DNA of 64,000 nucleotides from Devosia sp. (GCA_016713105.1 JADJPS010000005.1:62001-126000), one strand, 5' to 3'; positions 34,650-43,284 are shown, numbered from the stretch's first letter. Translations and numbers: made by a program. The notes: generated by a model not told the origin, from the letters alone.

Positions 34650-37448
34650 CTAGCGTCCGTCCGGCCCGGCGTCGCCCGCCGAGCCCGGGACCAGGAAGCG
34701 GCGATAGGCAGTCCCGGCGATCGGCTGGCTCATCCGGTCCCGAACCGCGGCGATGCCTCCGTTGGAGAGGGCCTCCCACAGCGATGCATCGGCCGCCAGC
34801 TGGCGCATCGCGCGCGCCGCCTCTGCCAGGTCCGGCTCGGCCCAGACCTGCCCCATGCCCTCGTATCGTTTCGAATGGTCCGTGATCGAGACCAGGCTGT
34901 AGCCGACCTCGATCGCGGCGCCCTTGCTGAACTCGATCGGCGCGGACCAGCCGGTGATGATCGCCGGCGTGCCGACGCTCATCGCCTCTGCAATCGGCAG
35001 GCCGAAGCCCTCGGATCGGTGCAGCGAAACCAGGCAGTCGGCCCGCGCAATCAGCGCCAGCGTCTCGTCGTCGGACAGGTGTTCGGTCAACAGGCTGATG
35101 TTGGGCCAGTCGGCGATGGCGGCGCGCAGGTCCCGCAAGGCGCTGCTGTCCGCGTTGGCATGGGCTGCCTTGACCACCAGGGTGACCTCGCTTGACGACG
35201 GCTCGAAGGCCATCTGGAAGGCCCTGACCGCGCCCATCGGGTTCTTTCGGGCGGAGGCCGACCGGGCGTCGAACATGCTCAGGAACGTCATCGGCCGCTG
35301 CCGTCGCCGCGGCTCGGCCGGGGCCGACTTCCCGAGTGGCATCGGATGGGGGACCACCCGGACGAGCGGTCCGCCCGCATCGCTCGAACGGCGGATCGCA
35401 TCGGCGACGAACTGGCTCGGTGCCCAGATCTCGTGGAATTGCCGGAGGGCAGGGAGCCAGTCGTCCGGCAGCTTCGGCAATTCGTAGGCCCAGTAGCCGA
35501 TGCGGTAGCGCTTGGCCCACAGCCGCTCGGTGCCCGCCAGCAGCACCGTCAGGGCCTCGGGGGCGTTGCAGTGGCAGATCCACACGCCTCCCGCTTCGAC
35601 TTCCGGGACGCGGTCCGCCGACAGGTCCGACGTGATGTCATGCACGACGACCGGAACGCCCCAGGTCAACAGCGACTCGCGTGTCATGCGGCCGGCACGT
35701 CCGATGCCGCTCTGCTCGGACAGCAGCGCCGAGAGCACGACGTCGCCCCGCCTGATGGCCTGCAGCGGCAGTGGCAGCGGTGCCGTGCGGGCCACCGCCC
35801 GTCCCAGCAGGCGTCCAAGCCCCGGACTGATGCGGGCGCGCAGCGCCAGCGGCAGCGGCAATCGCCGATAGATGGTCCTGAGGCGGGCGACGAGACGTGG
35901 CTGGCCGGCATCACTGCTTCTCCCCGGCAATTGCCATTGCCGCCTGATGAACAGTCCGAGTTCGCGCGGGTCGGACGAGTCGCCCGCGACCGCGGGCGCC
36001 TGGGCATCGGGCAGCCACAGCAGGATCAGCCCGGCACCGCCCAGTTCTGCCAGCGGGCGAGCCACGACCTCGAGATCTGCCGTCTGGTCCGGCTTGTACT
36101 GGATGCGGTTGGCGGGCTCGCCGCCCGCATAAGCCACGATACGCGCCTCTTCCCGGCGGCCCAGGAAGGCATGGGCATTGAGGCGAACCGGCGCACCGGC
36201 CCGCTGTGCCGTGGTGAGCGGCACGGCCAGCACCGACCAGTGTCCGGTGCTCCATCGGCCGTCTGTCTCGGGGTAGGAGAAGCCCTCGAGGAACTGGATG
36301 TCCACGACTTCGCCCGCCGGCACGCGCGCCCGCAGCGCACGCCACAGCGCGCTGGCCGTGGCCGCGCCGAGCCCGCGTTGGCGAAGCCGGATTTCATGCT
36401 CGGTCGGCAGTCCCACACGCCAGTGGCGGCGGTGCGCGCGCTGATCGCTGCGTCGCAGGGTCTCGCGCTGCTGCTCGTTGCGCCTTGCCGGAGCAATGGC
36501 GCGTATTGCCCATTCGGCTCGCGCCGCCTCCGAAACCTTCGCCGCAAGCCCGGCGGAAAGGCCTTCGGGAACCGCGACGCCGCCGTGCCGGGCCAGGTCG
36601 CCGAGGAACGCCGCGGCAGTTGCCTCGAGGCCGTAATGCTCCACCTGGCCTTGCAGCGCAGGCCAGTCCATCGCCGTCGGATTGGCCGACAGCAGCAGCC
36701 ACGCTTCGACCAGACGGGTAAAGCACTCGTCCTCGTTCCACTTCTCGCACCGCGCCAGGGCCAGAAAGACCTGGTCGGGCACCGCCGGAACCAGCACCGG
36801 ACGACCCTGCAGGGTGAGCCGTTCGGCGCGCGCCAGTATCGCGTCCGTCAGTGCGGGATCGTCGATGTTCGGGAGCGGCCGCCAGTGCAGGTCGAGCGGA
36901 GCGACCTGCTGGCCGAGCCGGACCGCCATGCCCGAGGTCTCGCTGTCGATCAGCGGCGTCGAAAAATCCTCCCAGAGGCCGCCCGCCGGCGCGAAGCCGG
37001 CAGCTCCCAGCGCCGCTGCGGCACGCCCCAGGTCTTCCGGCCGGACCAGCAGGTCACCGTCGCCGGCGGCGCGCTTGCCCATGAATTCCGGCGTGCGGGC
37101 GAACAGCGCCAGGCCCTTGAGCAGCATCGGGTGCAGCCCCTCCGCGACCAGGGCGTCGAGGGCGGCGACCAGCACCCGCACATTGTGGGTGTTCCGTGTC
37201 CACACATGCCGGCTGACCCCGCGCATCCGGTCGAACTCGGGATCGGACAACCCTTCCTTGCGGATCATGTCGACCACCAGCGGGAGCACCCTGCGGGCAC
37301 CGGCCATCGCTTCGTCGATCGTGGTGAGGGCGCGCCAGCCCCGGTAGGCCTCTGCGGCCTGCGGCCCGGTGCCGGAGATGGCGCGCAGCAGCAGCGCGTT
37401 CGCCTCGCCAATCAGGGTGAAGTCGCCGCGCGGCGTCGGGGGGCGCAA
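34650..37448 (-). CDS. Fusion of uncharacterised nucleotidyltransferase and GT4 glycosyltransferase
   Basis: The protein is about 932 residues. The N-terminal ~350 residues form an NTP_transf_5-like nucleotidyltransferase: MLLKGLALFARTPEFMG, then AAGDGDLLVRPEDL with the paired Asp near residues 130-132. A linker leads to a C-terminal GT-B domain (~530-930) with LLSEQSGIGRAGRMTRESLL, YWAYELPKLPDDW and SLHRSEGFGLPIAEAMSVGTP. The start is uncertain: a TTG at 37448 lies nine bases after the upstream GT2 stop, and longer frames are shadows of that gene. Such nucleotidyltransferases occur with PqqD/HprK-related systems. The reaction and acceptor are unknown. Confidence 0.75.
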   Translation of the reverse strand: MRPPTPRGDFTLIGEANALLLRAISGTGPQAAEAYRGWRALTTIDEAMAGARRVLPLVVDMIRKEGLSDPEFDRMRGVSRHVWTRNTHNVRVLVAALDALVAEGLHPMLLKGLALFARTPEFMGKRAAGDGDLLVRPEDLGRAAAALGAAGFAPAGGLWEDFSTPLIDSETSGMAVRLGQQVAPLDLHWRPLPNIDDPALTDAILARAERLTLQGRPVLVPAVPDQVFLALARCEKWNEDECFTRLVEAWLLLSANPTAMDWPALQGQVEHYGLEATAAAFLGDLARHGGVAVPEGLSAGLAAKVSEAARAEWAIRAIAPARRNEQQRETLRRSDQRAHRRHWRVGLPTEHEIRLRQRGLGAATASALWRALRARVPAGEVVDIQFLEGFSYPETDGRWSTGHWSVLAVPLTTAQRAGAPVRLNAHAFLGRREEARIVAYAGGEPANRIQYKPDQTADLEVVARPLAELGGAGLILLWLPDAQAPAVAGDSSDPRELGLFIRRQWQLPGRSSDAGQPRLVARLRTIYRRLPLPLALRARISPGLGRLLGRAVARTAPLPLPLQAIRRGDVVLSALLSEQSGIGRAGRMTRESLLTWGVPVVVHDITSDLSADRVPEVEAGGVWICHCNAPEALTVLLAGTERLWAKRYRIGYWAYELPKLPDDWLPALRQFHEIWAPSQFVADAIRRSSDAGGPLVRVVPHPMPLGKSAPAEPRRRQRPMTFLSMFDARSASARKNPMGAVRAFQMAFEPSSSEVTLVVKAAHANADSSALRDLRAAIADWPNISLLTEHLSDDETLALIARADCLVSLHRSEGFGLPIAEAMSVGTPAIITGWSAPIEFSKGAAIEVGYSLVSITDHSKRYEGMGQVWAEPDLAEAARAMRQLAADASLWEALSNGGIAAVRDRMSQPIAGTAYRRFLVPGSAGDAGPDGR

Positions 37449-37456
37449 TTGACTGC

Positions 37457-38152
37457 CTATGCCCGCGACGTCTGCTCGCGACGGCGCGCGATCTGCTGTC
37501 GCAATACCGCCAGCAGATGCCGGTCGCGCTCCTCCTGATGGGTGCGGCCGTAATTGTCCGGATGCAGCCGGCGTCGATGCACCACTTCCGGCAGCACCGC
37601 GCCGCGGAAGCCAGCGGCCTTGAGTCGGGCCAGCCAGTCCGCAAAGCCGGCGCCGCGCAGCGTCGGATCGATACCGCCGACACGCACGAGGCAATGGCGC
37701 CGGATCAGCGCCGCCTGGGCAATCTCGCCGGTGAGGATCGCGGTGCGCGGGGCAAACCGCAACTGCTCCGCGGAGTCGAGTTCGGGGCTGACGAACTGCT
37801 CGCTCTGGCCGAATACCACATCGACGCCAGGATCGGCGGCCATCGCGGCCAGCTGCCGCTCCTGCTTGTGCGGCGTCCACAGGTCGTCGGCATCGTTGAA
37901 GGCGAGGCAGCTGCCCGTTGCCAGTGCCAGTCCGGCTGCCAGCGCCGAGGCCTGGCCTCCGTTCGGCTGGCGGATTACCGTGACTCGTTGCGAGTAGGTC
38001 CGCAGCAGCGCAGCCGTACCGTCGGTCGAGCCGTCGTCGACGACGATCACCTGGTCGGGCGGCATCGTCTGGTCCAGCACGCTGTCGAGGCACTCCCCGA
38101 GGTAGCGCTCGGCATTGTGGGCCGCAATGACCACGCTCACGGTTTCGGTCAT
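37457..38152 (-). CDS. GT2 glycosyltransferase
   Basis: This 231-residue GT-A enzyme starts VSVVIAAHNAERYLGECLDSVLDQ and has VIVVDDGSTDGTA and LAFNDADDLWTPHKQ (DxD-like). Its start overlaps the previous gene's stop by four bases. It is closely similar in layout to the two GT2 proteins just upstream, which suggests local duplication. The donor sugar is unknown. It is probably cytoplasmic or peripheral, with no membrane segments. Confidence 0.85.
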   Translation of the reverse strand: MTETVSVVIAAHNAERYLGECLDSVLDQTMPPDQVIVVDDGSTDGTAALLRTYSQRVTVIRQPNGGQASALAAGLALATGSCLAFNDADDLWTPHKQERQLAAMAADPGVDVVFGQSEQFVSPELDSAEQLRFAPRTAILTGEIAQAALIRRHCLVRVGGIDPTLRGAGFADWLARLKAAGFRGAVLPEVVHRRRLHPDNYGRTHQEERDRHLLAVLRQQIARRREQTSRA

Positions 38153-38829
38153 CGCATCGCCTTCCTGCGCTGGATGTTGCGGCTCAGGGCGCCGAACAGG
38201 CCCTGGCGCTTTTCGGCGAGGTTGAGCGTGATGTTGCCGCCGTGACGACGATAGACGCCGGCATCGCCGTCATAGATGGCGGCCCGCATGCCGGCCGACT
38301 TGAGGCGCGCAAGGTAGTCGATGTCCGACCCCAGCCGCATCGTCTCGTCCATCGGGCCGGTGCGATCGAGCAGGGCGCGGCGGAAGACGAAGACGAGCAT
38401 TGTCACCGACTGGGCGAGGGTCCCGTCGAGCGCGGCGAGGCCCTGGTCGTCGGCGCCGGGTTCGACCCGCATGCGGAGCCGGCCATAGGCGGCATCGGCC
38501 GCGGGATCGTCCGCCAGCGCCTTGAGCAGCCCGGCATTGCGGCCTTCCAGCCAGTAGTCGTCGTGATCGAGGAAGCTGACGAGGTCGCCCCTCGCCACGG
38601 CGAGCCCTGCATTGCGCGCCGCGGCCGGGCCGGGGCGGGTCTCGCTGATCAGCCGCACCCGCGGGTCCGCGATGGCCCTGACCACCGCGACGGTGTCGTC
38701 GGTCGAGCCGTTGTCGATCACCACGATCTCGTCGGCCTCGGCCAGCTGCGGGAGCGCCGAGGCAATGGCCTCGCCGATGAAGTTGCTGCCATTGCGGACC
38801 GGGATGATCACGCTTTGTGTCGGTGTCAT
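38149..38829 (-). CDS. GT2 glycosyltransferase
   Basis: This 226-residue protein starts MTPTQSVIIPVRNGSNFIGEAIASAL and has IVVIDNGSTDDTV and LVSFLDHDDYWLEGR. The RPGPAAARNAGLAVARGD block is shared almost word for word with the next GT2 upstream. The start ATG overlaps that gene's stop and its stop overlaps the next start, so all are coupled. It was placed at 38829 because longer frames only mirror the neighbour. Confidence 0.85.
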   Translation of the reverse strand: MTPTQSVIIPVRNGSNFIGEAIASALPQLAEADEIVVIDNGSTDDTVAVVRAIADPRVRLISETRPGPAAARNAGLAVARGDLVSFLDHDDYWLEGRNAGLLKALADDPAADAAYGRLRMRVEPGADDQGLAALDGTLAQSVTMLVFVFRRALLDRTGPMDETMRLGSDIDYLARLKSAGMRAAIYDGDAGVYRRHGGNITLNLAEKRQGLFGALSRNIQRRKAMR

Positions 38830-39509
38830 GTTCGGGCACGCCTCCGCGCGATGTTGCGGTGCAGGATCTGCATCGTGCTGGCTCGGACCAGGGCTGGATC
38901 GGCCGAGCTCCAGTTGCTGTCGTGTCGGCGCCGGATGTGGACGATGGCGTCGCAGGCGGCTGCAACCATGCCGGCCTGCCGAAGGCGCACCAGGTAGTCG
39001 ACGTCCTCGCCGTGCAGCATCGTTTCGTCCAGCAGTCCGGTCCGCGCGATCAGGCTGCGCTCGAACAGCGCCGGCAGGAAGTTGTGCAGGTGGACGTATT
39101 GCCCATCCATCGCCGCGTATGCCGGGTCGACCGGGCCCTCGAAGATCACCCGCACCCGGCCGTAGGCGGCATTGGCCCCCGGCGTTGCGAGGAGCGCATC
39201 GAGCAGCCGCTGCTGGCGACCCGGCGGCCACAGGTCGTCGTGATCCTGAAAGCAGATGTAGCGGCCTTGCGCCGCGCGGATCGCGGTGTTGCGGGCGGCG
39301 GCCGGCCCGGGGCGCTCCTCGTGCAGCAGCACGATGCGCTTGTCCCCGATCGCGGCGACCCGCGCGACCGTGTCGTCCGTCGAGCCGTTGTCGGTGACGA
39401 TGACCTCGTCGTCCGGGCCGAGCTCGGCCAGCACCGAGTCGAGGCACGCGCGGATGTGGCGGGCCCCGTTGCGCACCGGAATGATCACGCTGTGGGTCGG
39501 GCTGGTCAC
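38826..39509 (-). CDS. GT2 glycosyltransferase
   Basis: This 227-residue protein starts with GTG (TSPTHSVIIPVRNGARHIRACLDS) at 39509, overlapping the HprK-like stop (GTGA). It has VIVTDNGSTDDTVARV and YICFQDHDDLWPPGR. Its sequence is about half identical by eye to the following GT2. It is the first of three consecutive GT2 genes in this operon, which implies an oligosaccharide or several alternative acceptor steps. Confidence 0.85.
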   Translation of the reverse strand: MTSPTHSVIIPVRNGARHIRACLDSVLAELGPDDEVIVTDNGSTDDTVARVAAIGDKRIVLLHEERPGPAAARNTAIRAAQGRYICFQDHDDLWPPGRQQRLLDALLATPGANAAYGRVRVIFEGPVDPAYAAMDGQYVHLHNFLPALFERSLIARTGLLDETMLHGEDVDYLVRLRQAGMVAAACDAIVHIRRRHDSNWSSADPALVRASTMQILHRNIARRRART

Positions 39510-40480
39510 GGCAGGCCCCCGAGCAGTTCGGACAGGCCTGCCGGTATGGCGGCCGGGTCGGTGCCGGTGTCGACCGAAAAGACCGGCGCCATGCGAGCGG
39601 CGGCGAACAGCTTGCGGGTGGTGACGGCGGCGTAGCCCGGCGCCCGGTTGGCGCTGTCGCGCAGCAGCGGCCCCAGGTAGTCGGCAGCACGGCCGGGCTC
39701 GATCCTCACCTCCGGGGCCCCCTTGCGCCGGATGCCGACAATGGCGTGCACCCTGCCGCCGCGCGGCGCGATCGGCAACCGCAGTTCGAAGCGCGGGGCT
39801 CCCCCGTCGTCGCTGACCATGAAGGCGGCATCGGCGAGGTGCCGGAACCGGTCCGCCCCGCTGCTGCGCAGCCGTGCCGAGGAGAACATCGGCGCAACGA
39901 GCCCGCGAGCGGGATCGAGCAGCACCAGGTCGTCGCCGGCATAGTCCCAGCCGGCTTCGACGCAGGCCAGCGTGGCGGTGCTCTTGCCGGCCTTTCCCGG
40001 GCCCATGAGCAACACGAAGCGGTCCTGTCTGCCCACTGCCGCAGCGTGTGCCACGCACCAGTCGGTCTCGAGGATCGCCGCATGGACCAGCGCCACGCAC
40101 GGGTGGCCGATCGCGCCCGCCGGGGCGGCAGCCTCCGGATACCACGTCACGCCGCGCCGGGCGGCCAGGTCGAAGACGGCGAACGTGGCGTCCGGTGCCG
40201 GGCGCCAGTGCGCGTAGAAGTCCGGGCCGGTCAGCACGTGCACGCGATCGGCCTGCTCCGGCACGATCTGGCGAAACTCCGGGATGTCGCCGGTGAGGAT
40301 GGCAAAGCGGGCGGCCGCCGGGGCGTCGGTCGGCAGCAGCGCCCGTTCGAATCCCTGCGGTCGGGCCGTGTCGTTGGCGAGGATATCGGCGACAAGATCG
40401 CCGAACCGGGCCCGGCAGAGCGGCGTTGATAGCTCGAAGGCGCGGTCGATGCAGGCTTCGAGGTTGCTATTTCTGGTCAT
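39506..40480 (-). CDS. HprK-related kinase (HPr kinase/phosphorylase-like fold)
   Basis: This 324-residue protein has a late Walker A motif, MGPGKAGKSTATLACVEAG (G160-T168), followed by WDYAGDDLVLL as the Walker B-like Asp pair. This layout is that of the HPr kinase C-terminal domain without the classical HPr-recognition signature. Relatives accompany PqqD-like proteins and, in lasso-peptide clusters, phosphorylate a peptide Ser. It overlaps the PqqD-like gene by 14 bases. The phosphate acceptor is unknown; a small peptide, a glycan carrier or HPr itself are all possible. Confidence 0.78.
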   Translation of the reverse strand: MTRNSNLEACIDRAFELSTPLCRARFGDLVADILANDTARPQGFERALLPTDAPAAARFAILTGDIPEFRQIVPEQADRVHVLTGPDFYAHWRPAPDATFAVFDLAARRGVTWYPEAAAPAGAIGHPCVALVHAAILETDWCVAHAAAVGRQDRFVLLMGPGKAGKSTATLACVEAGWDYAGDDLVLLDPARGLVAPMFSSARLRSSGADRFRHLADAAFMVSDDGGAPRFELRLPIAPRGGRVHAIVGIRRKGAPEVRIEPGRAADYLGPLLRDSANRAPGYAAVTTRKLFAAARMAPVFSVDTGTDPAAIPAGLSELLGGLP

Positions 40481-40892
40481 CGGGCCGGTTCGGCCAGCCG
40501 GCCTCGGTCACGTCGTGCACCGGGTCGAGCAACAGCAGTTCCTGCAGGTCGTCGAAGCGATCGAGGCCCGGCTCCCGCCAGGCATCCAGCGTCACGGCGG
40601 GCACCGCACCCGGCTGCTCGGGAGCGGCCGTCTCGATCAGCAGGCCCGCGTCGCACAGTTGCGCCACGAAGGCCGCAACCTGCGTCGGGATCTCGTTCGC
40701 GGCGGCCGCGTAGCGCTCGACCAGCCAGTCGACGACCTCCGCCACCGACAATTGTGCGCGCAGGCCGAGCCAGATCGGCGTGCCCCCCTCGGAGATCGAG
40801 AAGTAGAGCCCCGATCCATAGTGGGCGATCACCACCTCGCCGTCGAAGACCTCGCTGGCGGTGTCGGGAACACTGGTACTGTAGTAAGGCAA
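40467..40892 (-). CDS. PqqD-like peptide-binding protein
   Basis: This ~141-residue protein carries the PqqD/RRE-type fold: SEVFDGEVVIAHYGSGLYFSI (two strands), then GTPIWLGLRAQLSVAEVVDWLVERY (helices), then FVAQLCDAGLLIE. Such domains hold a leader peptide for a modifying enzyme. I prefer a TTG start at 40892 with GAGG upstream; ATGs at 40934 or 40985 in the same frame would add basic residues. It is the first gene of a six-gene minus-strand operon. No precursor peptide gene was recognised beside it. Confidence 0.72.
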   Translation of the reverse strand: MPYYSTSVPDTASEVFDGEVVIAHYGSGLYFSISEGGTPIWLGLRAQLSVAEVVDWLVERYAAAANEIPTQVAAFVAQLCDAGLLIETAAPEQPGAVPAVTLDAWREPGLDRFDDLQELLLLDPVHDVTEAGWPNRPDDQK

Positions 40893-40943
40893 CCAACAAC
40901 CTCGCCGCTGGCACGCTACCCGGCGGCCGCCGGGGGCCATGCC

Positions 40944-40968
40944 CTTAACGCTGGGCTCAAACGTTAAG
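40944..40968. promoter_or_regulatory. Inverted repeat upstream of the PqqD-like gene
   Basis: CTTAACG (40944-40950) and CGTTAAG (40962-40968) are perfect reverse complements around 11 bases, placed about 50-75 bases before the preferred start of the PqqD-like gene. Spacing and position suit a repressor or activator site. No cognate regulator is proven; the LuxR-type gene 450 bases upstream is a candidate. Confidence 0.35.
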
Positions 40969-41345
40969 CGCAAGTGACTGGACATTCAACGAGATCGGCA
41001 GCGCTTTCCACGACGCTGTATCCGCGCCCCGCGCCGTCTGCATATCCGCCTCGATCTGGTCCTGAAGGGTCAAAGTGAGGGTGTCGAACTCGCGAACGAT
41101 CTCCTCGTCGGTGCGGCTGCGCTGAACTATGTCGAGCACTGTCGTTTCGAAATCGACGCCGCTCTCGATCGCCCCCAGCACCTCATCGCTAGAACCGAAC
41201 ACGCCGTCGAAGGGCTTGAATTTCGCCGACAGCAGATGATGGATGCGTTGCTCGGCCTGGTTCTTCAGATTGAGCATGTTGACGACAACGACGTCGATCT
41301 TCTGCCCGTAGGTGTCCTGTCGGGACAAACGGTGAAGCGAACGGC
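40957..41345 (-). pseudogene. C-terminal remnant of a SNF2/DEAD-type helicase
   Basis: The frame contains KIDVVVVNMLNLKNQAEQRI, FKPFDGVFGSSDEVLGAIESGVDF and RTDEEIVREFDTLTLTLQDQI. These match my memory of the tail of large SNF2-like helicases found in defence and plasmid islands. Everything upstream of RLSRQDTYGQK is missing, and the preceding sequence is non-homologous. It is therefore a decay fragment, not a gene, and marks former horizontally acquired DNA. Confidence 0.55.
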
Positions 41346-41422
41346 AGGCAGCCGACCGGCCAGAACAGGCGACACGGCTTCCGTTGATCGCCTTCTCAGC
41401 CGGGCGCACCTTGCGTCGCGAA

Positions 41423-42754
41423 CTATGGCGTTCCACCTGTTGGCCCGCCGAACACCTCCAGCCTGGCGACGATCCGAGCCAGCTCGCTTTGCTTTCCGAT
41501 ACCCAGCTTGTCGTAGACGACCTGCAAGGTCGACCGCGCCGTGTTCGGGGTGATGCCAAGTTGAGTTGCGGCCTGCTTCGCCGATAGCCCGCTTCCGTCT
41601 TCTGAGGCCAGGCGCGCTTCGGCCCGGGTGAGCCCCAGCAACTCCAATGTAGCCGATGGGTCGCTCCGCGCCGGCCGAGTGGGGTCGCTGAACAACAGCA
41701 AGGCCGCGGGCTCGCCGGCCAGCGTCGCGCTCACCGGTATCGCCTGCACCAGGAGGACATAGCCCCGGTCGGGGCGATCAAGAGCGATCGGCTCGGCAAT
41801 CGCCCCGGGACCAGACCGGACCGCGGCGGCTATCGCGTGCCGGAGTTCGACTCGACCCTCAGGGTTCCAAGCCTCAAACCTGCCCGACCTTATGGCTCCG
41901 CGCAGCAACTCTTCGCCCTCGGCGTTGACGAAGATGAGCCGCCCGGTCTCGCTGATCAGCGCGGCCGCCCGACCCAGCCTCGACAGGAGGTCGAGCAGGC
42001 TCATGCGGGCGCTCTGGAGCGCGATCTCGACAGCTGGGGTTGAGACCGGCCGCGGGGGACTGAAGGTCAGGGGCACCTCAGGTATCAGCGCCGCGTATGG
42101 GATCGCGGTCGGCCTGAGGCTCTGCAGCAGCAGCGAGGCCCGCGGGTGGATGTCGATCACCACATCGTCGACGGGGTAGAATATCCCGGAATAGGCCACC
42201 GAGTAGATGTTCAGTCCACCATCTTCGCGCTCACCGAGGTAGTGGTGCACGCCCGCGGTCAGCGGCGTGGCCGGACGGGGCAGGACGGGCGTTACGCTGA
42301 GCGTAACGATGGGCTCGTCAGGGTCCCCGACCTCTCCATGCCACACCCTGCCATCGTCCCATTGCCGGACTGAACCGGGGCCGAGGCGTCGATTGTAGTC
42401 GGAATGCATGACCGGGCCAGCACGACCGGAATAGAAGCCTTCGACCATCAGGTAGCCGCGTGAGCCATCTGGCGAGTCAAAACCCACGACGGGGATAGCG
42501 ACGAAGAAGGCGGCGTAAGGGGTAATCCCCCAGCCGGTCCGCGCCGAATAAAGACCCATGAATCCCGGCTCGCCGAGAACTGGGGAAAGCGACTTTGGAA
42601 GGCTGCGCCGCGCGGCATCAGGATCGAACGTCGCCAGCACGAACATGAAGTCGGTGGTTCTGACGTGATAGGGCGGCGCTGCCGCCATGGGGCCACCATC
42701 GGCGTGCCCGAGCAACAGCGTAGTCGGCAAGGCGTCAATCAGCTTTGGCTGCAT
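41423..42754 (-). CDS. Regulator: acetoacetate-decarboxylase-like domain + PAS + LuxR HTH
   Basis: The protein is 443 residues from the ATG at 42754, which follows GAGGGGGAT. The first ~220 residues form a beta-rich domain with GFMGLYSARTG, PYAAFFVAIPVVGFDSPDGSRG and a SPPRPVSTP end, resembling the acetoacetate decarboxylase fold (tentative). A PAS-like region follows (GRLIFVNAEGEELLRGAI, ~270-360). The C-terminal HTH of LuxR type is clear: LTRAEARLAS, then GLSAKQAATQLGITPNTARSTLQVVYDKLGI. It is probably a ligand-responsive transcription factor. Its targets could be the divergent or adjacent clusters. A related domain recurs at 60023. Confidence 0.75.
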   Translation of the reverse strand: MQPKLIDALPTTLLLGHADGGPMAAAPPYHVRTTDFMFVLATFDPDAARRSLPKSLSPVLGEPGFMGLYSARTGWGITPYAAFFVAIPVVGFDSPDGSRGYLMVEGFYSGRAGPVMHSDYNRRLGPGSVRQWDDGRVWHGEVGDPDEPIVTLSVTPVLPRPATPLTAGVHHYLGEREDGGLNIYSVAYSGIFYPVDDVVIDIHPRASLLLQSLRPTAIPYAALIPEVPLTFSPPRPVSTPAVEIALQSARMSLLDLLSRLGRAAALISETGRLIFVNAEGEELLRGAIRSGRFEAWNPEGRVELRHAIAAAVRSGPGAIAEPIALDRPDRGYVLLVQAIPVSATLAGEPAALLLFSDPTRPARSDPSATLELLGLTRAEARLASEDGSGLSAKQAATQLGITPNTARSTLQVVYDKLGIGKQSELARIVARLEVFGGPTGGTP

Positions 42755-42879
42755 GATCCCCCTCGATTCAGTCCGTCCAAGCGATACTAGCTCATTTGAC
42801 GTCCCTCGCACCCCCAGCAGATAGATAGCGCCAGAGAACCATTCAGGCGACTGACCAGGAGCCACCATGAAGCTGGATG

Positions 42880-43284
42880 TCACAGGCAGACGGAACTCGC
42901 CCGCCTGGTGACCAGGCTTGAGATCGGGCGCGACAGTTTGTCGCCGTCGCCGTCGGTGTAGTCGCAGTCCCCTAGCACCAGGTCGTAGCTAGGGGCGTTC
43001 ATGCCGAACATTGCCACGCACTTGCCGGTCATCTTGTGCCCGAAGCCCGAGCTGACGTCGTTGCGCATCAGCCAGCCAATCCAGCCACCAGCCCGGACAC
43101 TGCCCTTGTCCCCGCCTCGGCTCACCTCGCCGAAAACCAAGGTCGTCGGGTTTGTCCACGTGTAGCGAAGGGCAAAGTCGCCGGACTTCGGCACCTCATC
43201 TTGAGCCACCGCCGCGGATTGACCAGTGACGCTGGCGAAAAGCGCCAAACGCCAACAAAGTGGAAATCGCGGTGAGCCTCTCAA
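42880..43284 (-). CDS. Secreted hypothetical protein
   Basis: This 134-residue protein has a signal peptide (LCWRLALFASVTGQSAAVAQDE). The mature part includes GDFALRYTWTNPTTLVFGEVSR and GKCVAMFGMNA followed by CDYTDGDGDKL. The family is found as short periplasmic proteins in rhizobia and its function is unknown. The last ~15 residues look atypical and may result from a late frameshift. Confidence 0.55.
   Translation of the reverse strand: MRGSPRFPLCWRLALFASVTGQSAAVAQDEVPKSGDFALRYTWTNPTTLVFGEVSRGGDKGSVRAGGWIGWLMRNDVSSGFGHKMTGKCVAMFGMNAPSYDLVLGDCDYTDGDGDKLSRPISSLVTRRASSVCL

Noticed and set aside
33190..35583. A ~800-codon minus-strand open frame spanning the dehydratase and glycosyltransferase genes
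   Set aside because: It overlaps two well-supported genes in another frame and is Arg/Ala/Gly-rich without motifs.
40344..40354. GTTCGAATCCC, resembling a tRNA T-loop
   Set aside because: It lies inside the HprK-like coding sequence, and no acceptor stem, D-loop or anticodon arm can be built around it.
34650..40892. Standard lasso-peptide or radical-SAM RiPP cluster
   Set aside because: There is no asparagine-synthetase-like cyclase, leader peptidase, radical SAM protein or recognisable precursor peptide.
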